Positions 49,232-57,567 are shown, numbered from the stretch's first letter. The stretch is DNA of 64,000 bases from Bacillus cabrialesii (GCF_004124315.2 NZ_CP096889.1:432001-496000), one strand, 5' to 3'. Notes: a model not told the origin generated them from the sequence alone. Made by a program: numbers and translations.

Positions 49232-49795
49232 TTGAATGCAAAAACAATCACGTTAAAGAAAAAAATAAAAACCAGATGGATCATTGTACTCAGTATCGTT
49301 TTTATCGCAGCGCTTATTTTTACGATTAGAATGGCGTTTTACAAGCCCTTTCTCGTTGAAGGCTCATCAATGGCTCCAACGCTTAATGACTCAGAAAGAA
49401 TCCTGGTGGACAAAGCAGTCAAATATACAGGCGGTTTTCACAGAGGCGACATCGTAGTCATTCATGACAAACAGAGCGGCCGTTCATTTGTCAAACGTTT
49501 AATCGGCTTGCCCGGGGACAGCGTTAAAATGAAGAATGATCAGTTATACATAAATGATAAAAAAGTGGAAGAACCGTACCTAAAGGAACAGAAACAAGAG
49601 GTCAAAGAGTTGGGTGTAACCTTAACGGGTGACTTCGAGGTTGAGGTTCCTTCCGGCAAATATTTTGTAATGGGAGATAACCGTCTCAATTCGATGGATA
49701 GCAGAAACGGAATGGGCATGCCTTCTGAGGAAGATATCATTGGTACTGAATCTCTGGTCTTTTATCCGTTCGGTGAGATGAGACAAGCGAAATAA
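49232..49795 (+). CDS. sipU: Type I signal peptidase SipU
   Basis: A 187-residue membrane-anchored signal peptidase: one N-terminal helix (about 17-36), catalytic Ser46 in VEGSSMAPTL and Lys88 in FVKRLIGLPGDS, and the later GDNRLNSMDSR box. It is one of five chromosomal Sip proteins; SipU is a minor, non-essential one. TTG start at 49232 after GGTGAAGGAAG. It lies between two copies of the ycsA 3' end, consistent with later insertion. Close relatives occur on Bacillus plasmids (SipP). Confidence 0.94.
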   Translation: MNAKTITLKKKIKTRWIIVLSIVFIAALIFTIRMAFYKPFLVEGSSMAPTLNDSERILVDKAVKYTGGFHRGDIVVIHDKQSGRSFVKRLIGLPGDSVKMKNDQLYINDKKVEEPYLKEQKQEVKELGVTLTGDFEVEVPSGKYFVMGDNRLNSMDSRNGMGMPSEEDIIGTESLVFYPFGEMRQAK

Positions 49796-49804
49796 AAACA
49801 CACA

Positions 49805-49869
49805 GCATCGGCGAACAGAGCGCAACGGCTGAAATCACTGATTGCGCGCTTTAAGAAAACTTTGATGAT
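49805..49869 (+). repeat. Duplicated segment, copy 2 (remnant of the ycsA 3' end)
   Basis: Contains CAACGGCTGAA-TCACTGA and TGCGCG-TTTAAGAAAACT-TGATGA in the same order as the ycsA end, but is no longer an open frame. Its other strand encodes the last five codons of the hydrolase gene that follows. Confidence 0.7.
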
Positions 49870-50459
49870 ACAGGGCGGGGCAGTTTTTCTGCCTCGTTTT
49901 TGATGATGGAAAGCGTTTTGAAGAGAAGTGCCCTGTCAAAAGTATCTGAATCAGGATTGGCGAAGCCGTGAAGAGCATCGAATTGATAAATCTCCAAACG
50001 AGGCTGCTGTTTTTCCCGCAGTTTTTTGATGAGAAGCGAAACGTCAAAAGACGGTTCATATGAAGGGAAAAACAATAGAACCGGGCACACCGGCACGTGA
50101 TAAAGAGAATCGCGTATCCGGGAACCGTAATAGCAAACAGCTCCGCTCACCTCGGGCATACTGCTGCATTTCCATGCGATCGTAGCGCCTGCGCTGAATC
50201 CGATCACAAAAATGGGCCGTCCAGCGTTTTGCCTAATCAAGTTCTGAATAAGGGTTTCTCCCGTTTTCAGCCGTTCATGTTTTGTAAACTGTTCGTATGC
50301 GGTTTTTTCCTCTTGCAGAGTGTAGACCTCACCATCCCCAAGCAAATTAGGTGTCATCACATCATAACCGGCCATTTTGATCAGCCGGGCCATCTTTTTC
50401 ATATGACTGTTTATACCATATATTTCATGTGCGAGAATGACGAGCGGTTTTTGTGACAT
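49851..50459 (-). CDS. Dienelactone hydrolase-family alpha/beta hydrolase
   Basis: 202 residues from ATG 50459 (AAAGGAGACCGTT upstream). Reads as a dienelactone hydrolase-like enzyme: VILAHEIYGINSHMKKMARL, nucleophile Ser89 in GFSAGATIAW, and catalytic His164 in DALHGFANPDS. The classic family nucleophile is Cys; here it is Ser, as in many esterase members. It ends in the duplicated ycsA remnant. I do not recall an intact counterpart at this place in 168, and leave it unnamed. Substrate unknown. Confidence 0.82.
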   Translation of the reverse strand: MSQKPLVILAHEIYGINSHMKKMARLIKMAGYDVMTPNLLGDGEVYTLQEEKTAYEQFTKHERLKTGETLIQNLIRQNAGRPIFVIGFSAGATIAWKCSSMPEVSGAVCYYGSRIRDSLYHVPVCPVLLFFPSYEPSFDVSLLIKKLREKQQPRLEIYQFDALHGFANPDSDTFDRALLFKTLSIIKNEAEKLPRPVSSKFS

Positions 50460-50543
50460 AACGGTCTCCTTTTTCGTTTTTTCCATTATATCCTATCACT
50501 CAGCTATAGGCTGATATATAATAGTCAAAAAAGGAGAAATACA

Positions 50544-50936
50544 ATGAACTCATTATCTTTGCCTCACCGCTATCCGTTTTTATTGATTGACGGCGTGACG
50601 GAAAGTGAGCCCGGCAACCGTGCAACAGCTTATAAGTTAATCAGTGAAAACGACTGGTTTATCACTGACACGCAAACAGAAATGCCGTTTTCACTCGTGA
50701 TTGAAGCACTTGCGCAAACCGCGGCTTTTACAGGGATTACAGATGAGAACAGCTTGGGCTTATTATCTTCCGTGAAAAAAGCGGAAAAGCTGGGCGCGGC
50801 CATACCCGGCGACCGGCTTGATCTTACGTTTGAAGTCACGCGCAATCGGCGCGGGTTTGTGTTTGGACATGCCAAGGCGTCAGTCGGCGGGCAGCCTGTT
50901 GCTGAAGCTGAAATCGGCATCTATATTGAAAAATGA
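50544..50936 (+). CDS. ycsD: FabZ-like hot-dog dehydratase YcsD
   Basis: A 130-residue hot-dog-fold protein similar to (3R)-hydroxyacyl-ACP dehydratase FabZ: LPHRYPFLLIDGV with catalytic-type His8 and EALAQTAAF with Glu54. FabZ is usually encoded elsewhere, so this is a paralogue for another acyl substrate. ATG 50544 follows AAAAGGAGAAATAC. Divergent from the hydrolase gene. Confidence 0.88.
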   Translation: MNSLSLPHRYPFLLIDGVTESEPGNRATAYKLISENDWFITDTQTEMPFSLVIEALAQTAAFTGITDENSLGLLSSVKKAEKLGAAIPGDRLDLTFEVTRNRRGFVFGHAKASVGGQPVAEAEIGIYIEK

Positions 50937-50937
50937 A

Positions 50938-50970
50938 AAAAACCCTTCACAACGATTTGTGAGGGGTTCT
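50938..50970. terminator. Bidirectional terminator between ycsD and the 54-codon gene
   Basis: ACCCTTCACAA-CGA-TTTGTGAGGGGT, stronger leftward where seven Ts follow. Confidence 0.7.
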
Positions 50971-50971
50971 A

Positions 50972-51136
50972 TTATTTCGTATCGTAATCCCGTTCGCTCT
51001 GTGAGTGATCTCGTTGCTGCCGTTTGTGTTTTTCATCATTCATGTTTTCCTTCAGCTCTTCATTCGGAATCGGATCGGTTAAGTCATTGTGTTCGGGGTT
51101 TTCATTTGGTTTGTTTTGCTGTTTTCTTTCTGTCAT
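50972..51136 (-). CDS. Small hydrophilic protein, 54 residues
   Basis: Starts MTERKQQNKPNENPEHNDLT and ends DHSQSERDYDTK; nearly all residues are polar or charged, with no hydrophobic segment, and it is likely disordered. A GAGGTG ribosome site lies eight bases before ATG 51136 and a terminator follows the stop. No family recognized. Its composition resembles small Bacillus stress/sporulation proteins, but that is only a resemblance. Too short for many gene callers. Confidence 0.65.
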   Translation of the reverse strand: MTERKQQNKPNENPEHNDLTDPIPNEELKENMNDEKHKRQQRDHSQSERDYDTK

Positions 51137-51268
51137 GTTTGATCACCTCACCGTTTGTTTTCCTCTTATCAGTGCGCCTCAAACATGTGAAATCGCTTTT
51201 TTGTTCCGCTGGGTATAATGTATTAGAATAGAAAGAAGCACAATTTTAAGATAAAGAGAGGTACATAT

Positions 51269-52018
51269 ATGTCTGTTCAAAGAGAAGATGTGGATATCAA
51301 GCTGATTGCAATTGATATGGATGGAACGCTGCTGAATGACGAGCAGCTGATCTCGGATGAAAACCGTAAAGCCATTCGTGAAGCGGAGGATAAAGGCGTG
51401 TATGTGGTGATCAGCACAGGCCGGACGCTGATGACGTGCCGGGAGCTGGCGGAATCGCTGAAGCTGTCGTCCTTTTTAATCACGGCAAACGGCAGCGAGA
51501 TCTGGGATTCGAATTTTAATTTGGTGGAACGCAAGCTGCTTCATACGGATCATATTCAAATGATGTGGGATTTGCGGAATAAGCACAACACCAATTTCTG
51601 GGCTTCTACGGTGAATAAAGTATGGAGAGGCGAATTTCCCGAAAACATTACGGATCATGAATGGCTCAAATTCGGCTTTGACATTGACGATGACGATATC
51701 CGAAACGAAGTGCTGGAGGAGCTGAGAAAAAACAAAGAGCTTGAAATCACAAATTCAAGCCCGACAAACATTGAGGTCAACGCGCTTGGCATCAACAAAG
51801 CCGCGGCCCTTGCGAAGGTTTCTGAAAAACTCGGCTTTACGATGGAGAATGTGATGGCGATGGGCGACAGTCTCAATGACATTGCGATGATCAAAGAAGC
51901 GGGCTTGGGTGTGGCGATGGGCAATGCGCAAGCCATCGTGAAAGAAACGGCGGATTGGATCACGGATACAAATATTGAGGATGGTGTCGCTAAAGCGATT
52001 CGCCATTGGGTACTATAA
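51269..52018 (+). CDS. ycsE: Cof-type HAD phosphatase YcsE
   Basis: A 249-residue haloacid dehalogenase (IIB cap) phosphatase: IAIDMDGTLLND with the nucleophilic Asp pair, motif II VISTGRT, motif III Lys in INKAAAL, motif IV MAMGDSLNDIAMI. In B. subtilis it is one of several FMN/5-amino-6-ribitylaminouracil phosphate phosphatases of riboflavin synthesis. ATG 51269 follows AGAGAGGTAC. Its own terminator follows at once. Confidence 0.93.
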   Translation: MSVQREDVDIKLIAIDMDGTLLNDEQLISDENRKAIREAEDKGVYVVISTGRTLMTCRELAESLKLSSFLITANGSEIWDSNFNLVERKLLHTDHIQMMWDLRNKHNTNFWASTVNKVWRGEFPENITDHEWLKFGFDIDDDDIRNEVLEELRKNKELEITNSSPTNIEVNALGINKAAALAKVSEKLGFTMENVMAMGDSLNDIAMIKEAGLGVAMGNAQAIVKETADWITDTNIEDGVAKAIRHWVL

Positions 52019-52050
52019 AAAAGGGAGTCCTAAGATGGACTCCCTTTTTT
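52017..52050 (+). terminator. Terminator of ycsE
   Basis: AAAAAAGGGAGTCC-TAAGAT-GGACTCCCTTTTTT, a perfect 14-base-pair stem. Confidence 0.9.
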
Positions 52051-52101
52051 AGTTTGGCAGGTTTTCTTCTGGGACCATGGTAGGTTTTCTAACAAAAGTA
52101 T

Positions 52102-52130
52102 TTCACAAACTTATATGATTGAATTATAAT
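52102..52130 (+). promoter_or_regulatory. SigA promoter of the ycsF-kip operon
   Basis: TTCACA (52102-52107), 17-base spacer, TATAAT (52125-52130): nearly consensus at both boxes. Confidence 0.7.
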
Positions 52131-52136
52131 GTAACA
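52120..52136 (+). promoter_or_regulatory. TnrA-like box overlapping the -10 of the ycsF-kip operon
   Basis: TGAATTATAATGTAACA compares with TGTNANAWWWTMTNACA at most positions. The operon is known to respond to nitrogen via TnrA; a site over the -10 would suit repression better than activation, so this may not be the activating site. Confidence 0.4.
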
Positions 52137-52144
52137 AAGTTCAA

Positions 52145-52170
52145 AAATTCGGAATAGTCATTCCGAATTT
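52145..52170. promoter_or_regulatory. Perfect inverted repeat downstream of the kip promoter, likely KipR operator
   Basis: AAATTCGGAAT-AGTC-ATTCCGAATTT: 11-base-pair repeat with four-base spacer, at about +9 to +34. The GGAAT...ATTCC core looks like IclR-family targets, and the operon ends with the IclR-family repressor gene kipR. Confidence 0.65.
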
Positions 52171-52221
52171 CGGAACAATAAATACATAAAGCAAATCGTA
52201 TGCTTTGGCAGGAGGGATTCT

Positions 52222-52995
52222 GTGTTTCAGGTTGATTTGAACTGTGATTTAGGAGAAAGCTTCGGAGCCTACACGATAGGCCTTGACCAAGATATTTTAG
52301 AGTATGTCACATCAGCGAACATCGCATGCGGATTTCATGCAGGAGATCCCGGTGTCATGCGAAAAACCGTCACGCTTGCTGCAGAAAAAGGCGTAAAAAT
52401 CGGCGCGCATCCGGGTTTGCCGGATTTGCTCGGCTTTGGGCGCCGCAATATGGCGATTTCTCCTGAGGAGGCGTATGACCTTGTCGTCTATCAAATTGGC
52501 GCTCTCTCTGGTTTTCTAAAAGCGGAAGGGCTTCACATGCAGCACGTCAAGCCGCATGGCGCTTTATACAATATGGCGGCAGTCGATCAAAAGCTGTCGG
52601 ACGCCATTGCGAAAGCTGTCTACAAGGTCGATCCCCGCCTGGTTCTTTTTGGTCTAGCTGAGAGCGAGCTCGTAAAAGCGGGAGAACGGATCGGACTGCA
52701 AACAGCGAGTGAAGTGTTCGCCGACAGAACGTATCAAGCGGACGGTACGCTCACGCCGCGCTCCCAGCCGGACGCACTCATTGAAAGCGATGATGCCGCT
52801 GTCAGCCAGGTGATCAAAATGGTGAAAGAAGGGGCGGTCAAGTCTCAGCAAGGACATGATGTGTCCTTAAAAGCAGATACGGTTTGCATTCACGGAGACG
52901 GGGCCCATGCGCTGACATTTGCGCAAAAAATCAGAAAAGAGCTTAAAGCGGCAGGAATTGAAGTGACCGCTATTTCAGCACAGAAGTCAACATAA
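52222..52995 (+). CDS. pxpA: 5-oxoprolinase subunit A, PxpA (YcsF)
   Basis: A 257-residue LamB/YcsF-family protein: DLNCDLGESFG near the start, then NIACGFHAGDP and HVKPHGALYN, the family hallmarks. With PxpB and PxpC it cleaves 5-oxo-L-proline to glutamate using ATP. GTG start at 52222 with AGGAGGG upstream. First gene of ycsF-ycsG-ycsI-kipI-kipA-kipR. Confidence 0.95.
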   Translation: MFQVDLNCDLGESFGAYTIGLDQDILEYVTSANIACGFHAGDPGVMRKTVTLAAEKGVKIGAHPGLPDLLGFGRRNMAISPEEAYDLVVYQIGALSGFLKAEGLHMQHVKPHGALYNMAAVDQKLSDAIAKAVYKVDPRLVLFGLAESELVKAGERIGLQTASEVFADRTYQADGTLTPRSQPDALIESDDAAVSQVIKMVKEGAVKSQQGHDVSLKADTVCIHGDGAHALTFAQKIRKELKAAGIEVTAISAQKST

Positions 52996-53009
52996 AGGAG
53001 GAACAATAG

Positions 53010-54224
53010 ATGGAGCAGCAGAAAAAAACAGCAGGAAAAAAAGCGGGCAGCTGGTCATTGCTGATGGGTGCCGCCTTTTTAATGGCGACATCGGCGATCG
53101 GCCCGGGTTTCCTCACACAAACCGCAACATTCACAAACACACTCGCGGCAAGCTTCGGTTTTGTCATCTTAATCTCTATCATTTTAGATATTTTCGCTCA
53201 AACCAATGTATGGCGCATCATCGCGGTTTCTGGAAAACGCGGTCAGGAAATTGCGAATATGGTGTTTCCCGGACTGGGATATTTCATCGCCATTCTCGTC
53301 GTGCTTGGCGGGCTTGCTTTTAATATCGGGAATATCGGAGGCGCCGGGCTGGGTCTTCAGGTGTTGTTCGGCATTACACCAGAAACAGGCGCATTGATCA
53401 GTGCCGTTATCGCCATTTTGATTTTTGTCATTAAAGAAGCGGGAAAAGCGATGGACCGCTTTACGCAAATCGCCGGCTTCGTCATGATTATTTTAACAGT
53501 CTATGTTGCGGCGACCACAGCTCCGCCGGTTGGACAGGCTGTGGCGAACACGTTTGTACCTGAACACATCAGTATTTTTGCTATTGTTACACTGGTGGGC
53601 GGAACTGTCGGCGGATATATCACATTTGCCGGGGGACACCGTTTGCTGGATGCGGGCATTAAAGGGAAGGAATCCATTCCCCAAGTAACAAAAAGCTCAG
53701 TTGTGGGCATTTTAATTACCTCTGTCATGCGGATCGCTCTTTTCCTTGCGGTGCTTGGCGTTGTTTCAAAAGGCCTGCACATCGATGAAAGCAACCCTGC
53801 GGCTTCAGTCTTCAAGCTTGCTGCTGGAAATGTCGGGTATAAAATTTTCGGATTAATCATGTGGTCTGCGGCCATTACCTCTGTTATCGGGGCAGCCTAT
53901 ACATCTGTTTCGTTTTTCAAAACCTTTTCTCCAAAAATCGAAAAGAATTCACGCGGCATTATTATCGGATTTATCGTTGTTTCCACGTTAGCTTTTGTCA
54001 CAATCGGCCAGCCTGCGAAAATTCTTGTGCTTGTCGGATCTCTGAACGGCTTGATTTTGCCAATTGCGCTCGGAACGCTGCTTGTTGCTGCCTACAAGAA
54101 AAACATTGTCGGTGATTATAAGCATCCGCTTTGGCTGACAGGAACAGGCGCACTTGTTGTTATCGTCATGGCAGTTATGGGAATCTACACGTTATTTACA
54201 CAACTTCCTAAATTGTGGAGTTGA
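53010..54224 (+). CDS. ycsG: NRAMP-family membrane transporter YcsG
   Basis: A 404-residue membrane protein with about 11 helices and an NRAMP-like opening (MATSAIGPGFLTQTATFT) in place of the canonical DPGN of metal NRAMPs. Together with its operon this suggests uptake of 5-oxoproline or a related compound, not a divalent metal. ATG 53010 follows AAAGGAGGAACA, 14 bases after ycsF. Confidence 0.88.
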   Translation: MEQQKKTAGKKAGSWSLLMGAAFLMATSAIGPGFLTQTATFTNTLAASFGFVILISIILDIFAQTNVWRIIAVSGKRGQEIANMVFPGLGYFIAILVVLGGLAFNIGNIGGAGLGLQVLFGITPETGALISAVIAILIFVIKEAGKAMDRFTQIAGFVMIILTVYVAATTAPPVGQAVANTFVPEHISIFAIVTLVGGTVGGYITFAGGHRLLDAGIKGKESIPQVTKSSVVGILITSVMRIALFLAVLGVVSKGLHIDESNPAASVFKLAAGNVGYKIFGLIMWSAAITSVIGAAYTSVSFFKTFSPKIEKNSRGIIIGFIVVSTLAFVTIGQPAKILVLVGSLNGLILPIALGTLLVAAYKKNIVGDYKHPLWLTGTGALVVIVMAVMGIYTLFTQLPKLWS

Positions 54225-54230
54225 TAAAAG

Positions 54231-55022
54231 GTGGATCAATTAAACAAAATGGCGCCTCAGGATGTGCGCGCCTTAATACGAGAGGGGAAAATAACCGGGC
54301 CGACCGCCGGGATGTCCGGCGGCTATGCCCAAGCGAATCTTGTGATTTTGAAGAAGGACCTTGCGTTTGACTTCCTGCTGTTTTGCCAACGGAATCAAAA
54401 GCCATGTCCTGTGCTGGATGTGACGGAAACAGGTTCGCCTGTACCGTCTCTGGCTGCGCGGGATGCAGATATCAGAACGGATTTTCCGAAATACCGTATT
54501 TACAGGCACGGTGTCCTGACGGAGGAAGTATCTGATATCACGCCATACTGGGAGGATGACTTTGTCGGCTTTCTGATCGGATGCAGTTTCTCCTTTGAAC
54601 AGGCGCTGATCAATAATGGAATAGCCGTCAGGCATATTGATGAGGGGACAAACGTCCCGATGTATAAAACGAATATCGATTGTGTTCCGGCAGGCGCGTT
54701 CCAAGGAAAAATGGTTGTCAGCATGAGACCCGTTCCTGAACGGCTGGCTGTAAGGGCCGCACAAGTGACCTCACGTTTTCCGGCTGTGCACGGAGGGCCG
54801 ATCCATATCGGCAATCCAGGGGCTATCGGCATTCGCGATCTGGATAAACCGGATTTCGGAGACGCCGTTTCCATTCATGAAGGCGAGGTTCCTGTTTTTT
54901 GGGCATGCGGGGTGACACCGCAAGCTGTGGCTATGAATGTAAAACCTGAAATGGTCATCACACATGCGCCGGGGCATATGCTCATCACAGATATTCGAGA
55001 CGAGTCGCTTGCGGTGCTGTAA
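54231..55022 (+). CDS. ycsI: DUF1445 family protein YcsI (putative hydro-lyase/D-glutamate cyclase-like)
   Basis: 263 residues; conserved MSGGYAQANLVILKK, FLIGCSFSFEQAL, TNIDCVPAG and VHGGPIHIGNPGAIGI. DUF1445 members include a mammalian mitochondrial D-glutamate cyclase domain, which forms 5-oxo-D-proline; by analogy and from its operon YcsI may act on a cyclic glutamate compound. The GTG start at 54231 has GGAG ten bases upstream; ATG 54249 (257 residues) is an alternative. Six bases after ycsG. Confidence 0.88.
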   Translation: MDQLNKMAPQDVRALIREGKITGPTAGMSGGYAQANLVILKKDLAFDFLLFCQRNQKPCPVLDVTETGSPVPSLAARDADIRTDFPKYRIYRHGVLTEEVSDITPYWEDDFVGFLIGCSFSFEQALINNGIAVRHIDEGTNVPMYKTNIDCVPAGAFQGKMVVSMRPVPERLAVRAAQVTSRFPAVHGGPIHIGNPGAIGIRDLDKPDFGDAVSIHEGEVPVFWACGVTPQAVAMNVKPEMVITHAPGHMLITDIRDESLAVL

Positions 55023-55066
55023 CCTCTCGTCCTCCTGATGAACGAGAAATAAAAGAGGTGAGAAAG

Positions 55067-55789
55067 ATGACTGTACGATATCAAATCGAACAGCTCGGTG
55101 ATTCTGCAATGATGATCCGATTCGGAGAAGAAATAAACGAGCAGGTCAACGGCCTTGTGCATGCCGCGGCCGCATATATAGAAGAACAGCCATTTCCGGG
55201 ATTCATTGAATGTATCCCGGCTTTTACAAGTCTAACGGTATTTTACGACATGTATGAAGTGTACAAGCATTTGCCTCGAGGGATAAGCTCGCCTTTTGAG
55301 AAGGTCAAGGGCGATGTTGAAGAGAGGCTGAAGGAGATAGCCGCAGATTATGAAAACAGCCGCCGTATTGTAGAAATTCCCGTCTGCTATGGCGGTGAAT
55401 TCGGGCCTGATTTAGAAGAGGTGGCGAAGATCAATCAGCTGTCACCGGAGGAAGTCATCGACATTCATACAAGCGGCGAATATGTGGTGTATATGCTTGG
55501 CTTTGCTCCCGGGTTTCCTTTTTTAGGCGGGATGTCCAAACGCATTGCCGCTCCAAGAAAATCATCGCCAAGACCGTCGATTCCGGCGGGTTCAGTCGGT
55601 ATTGCCGGCTTGCAGACAGGGGTTTACCCGATTTCGACACCGGGCGGTTGGCAGCTGATCGGCAAAACGCCGCTTGCTCTTTTCCGGCCGCAGGAAGACC
55701 CGCCGACATTACTGCGGGCGGGAGACACTGTGAAATTTGTCCGCATCTCAGAAGAAGACTATCACGCCTATAAGGAGGAGTCCAATTGA
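55067..55789 (+). CDS. kipI: KipI / 5-oxoprolinase subunit B (PxpB)
   Basis: A 240-residue protein with the carboxyltransferase-type AHS1 domain (GFAPGFPFLGG, PGGWQLIGKTPLALF). Known in B. subtilis as an inhibitor of the sporulation kinase KinA, and later shown to be the PxpB subunit of 5-oxoprolinase together with KipA. ATG 55067 follows AAAGAGGTGAGAAAG. Overlaps kipA by four bases if the TTG start is used. Confidence 0.95.
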   Translation: MTVRYQIEQLGDSAMMIRFGEEINEQVNGLVHAAAAYIEEQPFPGFIECIPAFTSLTVFYDMYEVYKHLPRGISSPFEKVKGDVEERLKEIAADYENSRRIVEIPVCYGGEFGPDLEEVAKINQLSPEEVIDIHTSGEYVVYMLGFAPGFPFLGGMSKRIAAPRKSSPRPSIPAGSVGIAGLQTGVYPISTPGGWQLIGKTPLALFRPQEDPPTLLRAGDTVKFVRISEEDYHAYKEESN

Positions 55790-56799
55790 GCATGAAAGTG
55801 TTAAAGCCCGGACTGCTCACAACGGTTCAGGATATAGGCAGAACGGGTTACCAAAAATATGGCGTTCTGGCAAGCGGCGCCATGGACACGGTTTCGCTGC
55901 GCATTGCCAATTTGCTGATCGGCAACAGCGAAAATGAAGCCGGTCTTGAAATTACACTGATGGGGCCCGGTCCGTCGTTTTATTTTTCAAAAACGGCGCT
56001 GATTGCGGTGACAGGGGCGGACTTCACGCTGCGCATCAATGACGAGGAAGCGCCTTTATGGAAGCCCGTGCTCGTCAAGGAAAACAGCACGGTTACCTTT
56101 GGGCCCTGCAAACTCGGCAGCCGTGCTTATTTGGCGGCAGCCGGCGGCATCGATGTGACTGCTGTCATGGAAAGCAAAAGCACGTACGTCAGAGCGGGCA
56201 TTGGCGGACTTCATGGCAGAGCGCTTCAAAAGGAAGATGAGCTCACCATTGGAGAGATGTCATCCCTTTCGAAAATCATCCTTACCCGCTTAAGCCCGCA
56301 GCTTGGAAAGCAGGGGTTTGCGGCACCAAAATGGTCGGTCAGCCGCGGCAGGTTTCTGCCATTGAAAAAGAATCCCGTCATTCGGGTGCTGGAGGGAAAA
56401 CAATTCGGCTTTTTCACAGAAGAATCGAAAACGCGTTTTTTTGAAGAAACGTTTCGTGTCACGCCGCAATCCGACCGTATGGGCTACAGGCTCAAAGGAG
56501 AACCGCTCGAACTGAAGGCGCCGCTTGAGATGGTGTCGGAAGCGGTTTCGTTTGGAACGGTTCAGGTGCCGCCTGACGGCAACCCGATTATCCTGCTTGC
56601 AGACCGGCAGACGACTGGCGGCTATCCGAGGATCGCACACATCATATCCGCTGATCTTCCGATTGTCTCCCAAATCATGCCGGGTGAGCACGTCCAGTTT
56701 GAGCCTGTATCCCTTCAGGAAGCGGAAGCGCTTGCGATTGAACGGGAACAGCATATAAAAGAACTGAAAACGAGAATGAAGATGGAATGGCTGACTTAA
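55786..56799 (+). CDS. kipA: KipA / 5-oxoprolinase subunit C (PxpC)
   Basis: 335-337 residues with the AHS2 domain (PGLLTTVQDIGRTGYQKYGV at the start, later SDRMGYRLKG and GNPIILLADRQTTGGYP). It binds KipI and counters its effect on KinA, and completes the PxpABC enzyme. TTG 55786 lies seven bases after GGAGG and overlaps the kipI stop by four; ATG 55792 is the usual annotated start. Confidence 0.94.
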   Translation: MSMKVLKPGLLTTVQDIGRTGYQKYGVLASGAMDTVSLRIANLLIGNSENEAGLEITLMGPGPSFYFSKTALIAVTGADFTLRINDEEAPLWKPVLVKENSTVTFGPCKLGSRAYLAAAGGIDVTAVMESKSTYVRAGIGGLHGRALQKEDELTIGEMSSLSKIILTRLSPQLGKQGFAAPKWSVSRGRFLPLKKNPVIRVLEGKQFGFFTEESKTRFFEETFRVTPQSDRMGYRLKGEPLELKAPLEMVSEAVSFGTVQVPPDGNPIILLADRQTTGGYPRIAHIISADLPIVSQIMPGEHVQFEPVSLQEAEALAIEREQHIKELKTRMKMEWLT

Positions 56800-56814
56800 C
56801 AAAGGGGATGAAAG

Positions 56815-57567
56815 ATGCAGAATAAAAACAAAACCGTAGTCAAATCTATGGCTCTGCTTCATTTGTTTTTGCATGAACCAAGCCTTACCTTAAGTGAACT
56901 GGTGTCGAAGTCAGGCATGCCGAAAACTTCTGTTCACCGGATGGTCAGCTCTTTGGAGGAAATGGGGTTCCTCAATCGGGATGCGTCCGGCGCTTATTCG
57001 CTGGGACTGGTATTTTTGGAATTCGGACAGCTTGTTGCTGACAGGCTGGATATCAGAAAAATAGCGAAACCGGTGATGGAAGAGCTGTGCCGGGAAGTGG
57101 ATGAAGCTGTGCAATTGATCATGAGGGACGGCCATGAAGCGATATACGTTGAGAAAATAGAAGGGACGCAGACTGTGCGGCTGTACACGGCGATCGGCAG
57201 ACGTTCTCCCCTGTATGCGGGAGCGTGCGCCAGAAGCATTTTGTCCTTTCTTCCCCGTGAGGAAATCGAAACATACATCAATCAAACGGAGCTTGTTTCA
57301 ATTGGCTCCGGAACGATCACCGATCCAGAAAAGCTGCTTCAGGAGATTGATGCATCCGTGCAAAACGGCTATACCATCAGCTATTCAGAGCTCGAAAACT
57401 ATACGGCGGCCATCGGCGCTCCGATCTTTAACCATAAGCGTCAGGTGACAGCCGGCATCAGCATTGCAGGCTTTGAAGCGAGGTTTACAGAAGACAGGCT
57501 TCCGCATTTAACAGAAAAAGTGAAGGATGCCGCTTTACAGATTTCCAGAAAAATAGGGTATTCATAA
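56815..57567 (+). CDS. kipR: IclR-family repressor KipR
   Basis: A 250-residue IclR regulator: N-terminal winged helix (about 8-70: LSELVSKSGMPKTSVHRMVSSLEEMGFL) and a ligand-binding domain with the typical ARSILSFLP and SYSELENYTAAIGAPIF segments. It represses its own operon; the perfect palindrome at 52145-52170 is a suitable site. ATG 56815 follows AAAGGGGATGAAAG. Last gene of the operon. Confidence 0.94.
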   Translation: MQNKNKTVVKSMALLHLFLHEPSLTLSELVSKSGMPKTSVHRMVSSLEEMGFLNRDASGAYSLGLVFLEFGQLVADRLDIRKIAKPVMEELCREVDEAVQLIMRDGHEAIYVEKIEGTQTVRLYTAIGRRSPLYAGACARSILSFLPREEIETYINQTELVSIGSGTITDPEKLLQEIDASVQNGYTISYSELENYTAAIGAPIFNHKRQVTAGISIAGFEARFTEDRLPHLTEKVKDAALQISRKIGYS

